This document shows positions 62,801-64,000 of a stretch of DNA of 64,000 bases, one piece after another. The translations under genes and the position numbers were made by a program. Each line of letters starts with the position of its first letter. Position 1 is the stretch's first letter. Origin of the DNA: Paenibacillus sp. HW567 (GTDB lineage: Bacteria > Bacillota > Bacilli > Paenibacillales > Paenibacillaceae); the NCBI RefSeq assembly GCF_000374185.1, contig NZ_KB910518.1:738546-802545 (forward strand), in the 5' to 3' direction. The notes below the pieces were generated by a model. The model was not told where the DNA came from, searched no databases, and saw nothing but the letters and a program-made list of their open reading frames with translations.

Positions 62801-64000
62801 AGAATTAAGCTATACGCACAGCGGTCTAACCCCAAGCACGTCCCATACGTACAAAGTACGGGCCTTAAGTGCGGATAATGCCAGCGCGTGGAGTGTTGCG
62901 GTTAGTAAGCTTACGACCCCAGCGGCAGTAGGTCCGGTAACATTAACTCCGACAGCTTCTAGCTTGGCAGCTAGCTGGACCGCAGTCACAGGAGCCACAG
63001 GATATGATGTGGAGATTAATGGAACGGTTGCAGGCAGCGCCACAACAACCAGCTTCTCCAAAACAGCGCTTGCGGCCAATACCGAATACACGGTACGAGT
63101 AAGAGCAAAGAACGCCGGGGGCGTAGGTGAATATAGCGCACCGGTAACACTGAAGACGCTGCTGGTTACGCCAACGGCAACAACCGTTTCGACCAGCAGC
63201 CAGGTAACGGTAAGCTGGGCAGCCATCGCCGGAGCCACAGGCTATGAAATCGACGTGGATGGTACCGTAGTGGATAACGGAGCAGAATTAAGCTACACGC
63301 ACAGCGGTTTAACGCCGAGCACTTCCCATACGTACAAAGTGCGGGCCTTAAGTGCGGATAATGCCAGCGCGTGGAGTGTTGCGGTTAGCAAATACACCAC
63401 ACCGGCAGCAGTGGGTCCGGTGACAGTAACTCCAACAGCTTCTAGCTTGGCAGCTAGCTGGACGGCAGTTACGGGAGCCACCGGATATGATGTGGAGATT
63501 AATGGTGCGGTTGCAGGCAGTGTGGCAACAACCAGCTTCACCAAAACAGCACTTGCGGCCAACACCGAATACACGGTGCGCGTGAGAGCGAAGAACACCG
63601 GGGGTGTTGGCGAATATAGCGCACCGGTAACGCTCAAGACGCTGCTGGTAACGCCAACGGCAACAACCGTTTCGACCAGCAACCAAGTGACGGTAAGCTG
63701 GGCCGCTATCGCCGGAGCCACAGGCTATGAAATTGATGTGGATGGCACCGTAGTGGATAACGGAACAGAATTAAGCTATACGCACAGCGGCCTGACGCCA
63801 AGCACATCCCATACGTATAAAGTACGGGCCTTAAGTGCGGATAATGCCAGCGCGTGGAGTGCAGCGGTTAGTAAATTTACAACGCCAACCACAGTAGGAC
63901 CTGTGACAGTAACACCGACAGCTTCTAGCTTGGCAGCTAGCTGGACCGCAGTTACGGGAGCCACCGGATATGATGTGGAGATTAATGGAACGGTTGCAGG
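59877..64000 (+). CDS. Secreted fibronectin type III repeat protein (partial, continues beyond window)
   Basis: ATG 59877 follows AGGAGG (59865-59870) and opens a frame that stays open to the window end, at least 1,374 codons. A signal peptide is visible (MKFYAKHLKRWLILTLALLY then IFSGVLIPKGRIAEAS). A ~170-residue N-terminal region of unknown fold has many Ser/Tyr residues. From about residue 205 onward come fibronectin type III modules of ~80 residues: 14 complete plus part of a fifteenth. From the third module they alternate as two types, A (GYDVEING...YTVRVRAKN) and B (YEIEVDGTV...YKVRALSADNASAWS). An extracellular or wall-associated adhesive or enzyme-tethering role is likely; the C-terminal domain that would decide it is not in view. 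Confidence 0.9.
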   Translation, partial: MKFYAKHLKRWLILTLALLYIFSGVLIPKGRIAEASGAETYLSRSADDKYILYKGSDGEYYVNDKKIKMSWSRVYSFSYSGGSHYRSQSASLSSSNLLDVKFVKYVSNYTGTVENAFRIRFDNFYYLHTLMIYTQSGMNPGVWDITRTDVYGNETPVQTRDYRLQEYFIVNADTGEVVDYDSNENVYYASGGEKRTSTPKAEGAGAPAAPGAIGNVTATAASNSVLLSWPYADRAMSYEIEENGSVAASSSSSAFTRSGLTPNTEYTYRVRPVNPAGKGDWSSPITVKTLLSTPVVTALSKSSEISLNWDAVANAESYEVEYDGTVVNVGAQTSYTLTGLGPSTEHSYRVRALSAGNASVWSALTKKFTTPVIPANVTVNPTSSTLAVAWTGVTGATGYDVEINGAVSGSSATTSYSKTALAANTDYTVRVRAKNTGGTGEWSTPVTVKTLLVTPTATLVSTSSQVTVSWAAITGATQYEIEVDGTVVDNGEELSYTHSGLTSSTSHTYKVRALSADNASAWSAAVSKFTTPAAVGPVTVTPAAASLAATWTAVTGATGYDVEINGTVAGSVAAASFSKTGLTANTEYTVRVRAKNAGGAGEYSAPVKLKTLLVTPAAAAVSTSNQVTVSWAAITGATGYEIEVDGTVADNGTELSYTHSGLTPSTSHTYKVRALSADNASAWSAAVTKYTTPAAAGTVTVTPASTSLAVTWTAIPGSTAYDVEINGTIAASPTTTSYTKTGLTPNTEYTVRIRAKNSGGIGEWGTPVKLKTLLATPTATTVSTSSQVTVSWAAIAGATGYEIEVDGTVVDNGTDLSYTHSGLTPSTSHTYKVRALSADNASAWSAAVSKLTTPAAVGPVTLTPTASSLAASWTAVTGATGYDVEINGTVAGSATTTSFSKTALAANTEYTVRVRAKNAGGVGEYSAPVTLKTLLVTPTATTVSTSSQVTVSWVAIAGATGYEIDVDGTVVDNGTELSYTHSGLTPSTSHTYKVRALSADNASAWSVAVSKLTTPAAVGPVTLTPTASSLAASWTAVTGATGYDVEINGTVAGSATTTSFSKTALAANTEYTVRVRAKNAGGVGEYSAPVTLKTLLVTPTATTVSTSSQVTVSWAAIAGATGYEIDVDGTVVDNGAELSYTHSGLTPSTSHTYKVRALSADNASAWSVAVSKYTTPAAVGPVTVTPTASSLAASWTAVTGATGYDVEINGAVAGSVATTSFTKTALAANTEYTVRVRAKNTGGVGEYSAPVTLKTLLVTPTATTVSTSNQVTVSWAAIAGATGYEIDVDGTVVDNGTELSYTHSGLTPSTSHTYKVRALSADNASAWSAAVSKFTTPTTVGPVTVTPTASSLAASWTAVTGATGYDVEINGTVA
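60990..64000 (+). repeat. 483-bp tandem repeat array (FN3 A-B pairs)
   Basis: The DNA repeats with a period of exactly 483 bp (161 codons, one A plus one B module). The marker GGGCCTTAAGTGCGGATAA occurs at about 61411, 61894, 62377, 62860, 63343 and 63826. The units from ~62440 onward are nearly identical at DNA level, earlier ones less so, so homogenisation is recent in the later part. The array runs off the window end. Confidence 0.88.

Noticed and set aside
62327..63721. Three 142-codon minus-strand frames spaced 483 bp apart
   Set aside because: They are the mirror of the FN3 repeat units; identical spacing and antisense position show they are shadows.
61400..63850. CRISPR-like regular repeats
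   Set aside because: The period is 483 bp, the units are coding and there are no unique spacers of 30-40 bp.

Overview
The window looks like chromosome from a Paenibacillus-type member of the Bacillota. The evidence is a rRNA/tRNA cluster with encoded CCA ends, strong AGGAGG-like ribosome binding sites, a giant SLH-anchored surface protein, and two copies of the module that couples a YesM/YesN two-component system to an LplA/B/C-type sugar ABC importer lacking its own ATPase gene. Species cannot be decided from the sequence alone.

Layout. (1) 1-1203: end of a ribosomal operon (23S 3' end, 5S) and seven tRNAs (Glu, Val, fMet, Asp, Gly, Arg, Leu). (2) 1153-3950: a decayed integration site. The 3' half of tRNA-Leu plus about 100 bp downstream is repeated at 2973-3131, and each copy is joined to the 3' end of a tyrosine integrase gene. 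An AraC/GyrI regulator and a fossil of a HipA-like kinase gene lie in this area. (3) 3997-11167: YesN/YesM regulators divergent from a two-permease plus lipoprotein sugar importer. (4) 11304-25188: a dense set of small redox and stress genes, each with a private regulator or palindromic operator. It holds two SDRs, a broken merR fused to a broken flavoprotein with its ferredoxin partner, a QorB-like quinone reductase, an Rrf2 regulator, a methyltransferase, a nitroreductase/TetR pair, an intact HipA-like kinase, an MFS pump/TetR pair, and a MarR regulator with two old-yellow-enzyme reductases. (5) 25388-30422: AraC, MoaF-like protein and MFS transporter, then an MFS/TetR operon. (6) 30431-47414: an arabinan/arabino-oligosaccharide utilisation locus with an AraC regulator, GH127, GH43 and GH51 enzymes (none with a visible signal peptide), a solute-binding lipoprotein, two permeases and a second YesM/YesN pair. 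(7) 47864-55888: a 2,674-residue S-layer protein combining a PHP/CehA-like metallohydrolase, a calcineurin-like phosphoesterase, LamG, bacterial Ig and InlB-type repeats and three SLH domains. (8) 56048-59643: PadR/HAAS membrane pair, MFS transporter and Rgg-like regulator. (9) 59877-end: a secreted protein made of near-identical fibronectin type III repeats, cut by the window edge.

How the genes fit. The arabinan locus appears to import short arabino-oligosaccharides through the lipoprotein and two permeases (ATPase probably supplied elsewhere) and to trim them in the cytoplasm. YesM/YesN probably senses the sugar outside, and a candidate CcpA site precedes the importer operon. Three copies of a 219-259 bp repeat with inverted ends sit precisely between the parts of this locus. 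The surface proteins and their neighbours form a separate envelope region.

Most notable for follow-up: the modular inverted-end repeat family, the dual phosphoesterase S-layer protein, the tandem integration scars at tRNA-Leu with a paired HipA-like fossil, and the 483-bp repeat array of the FN3 protein.
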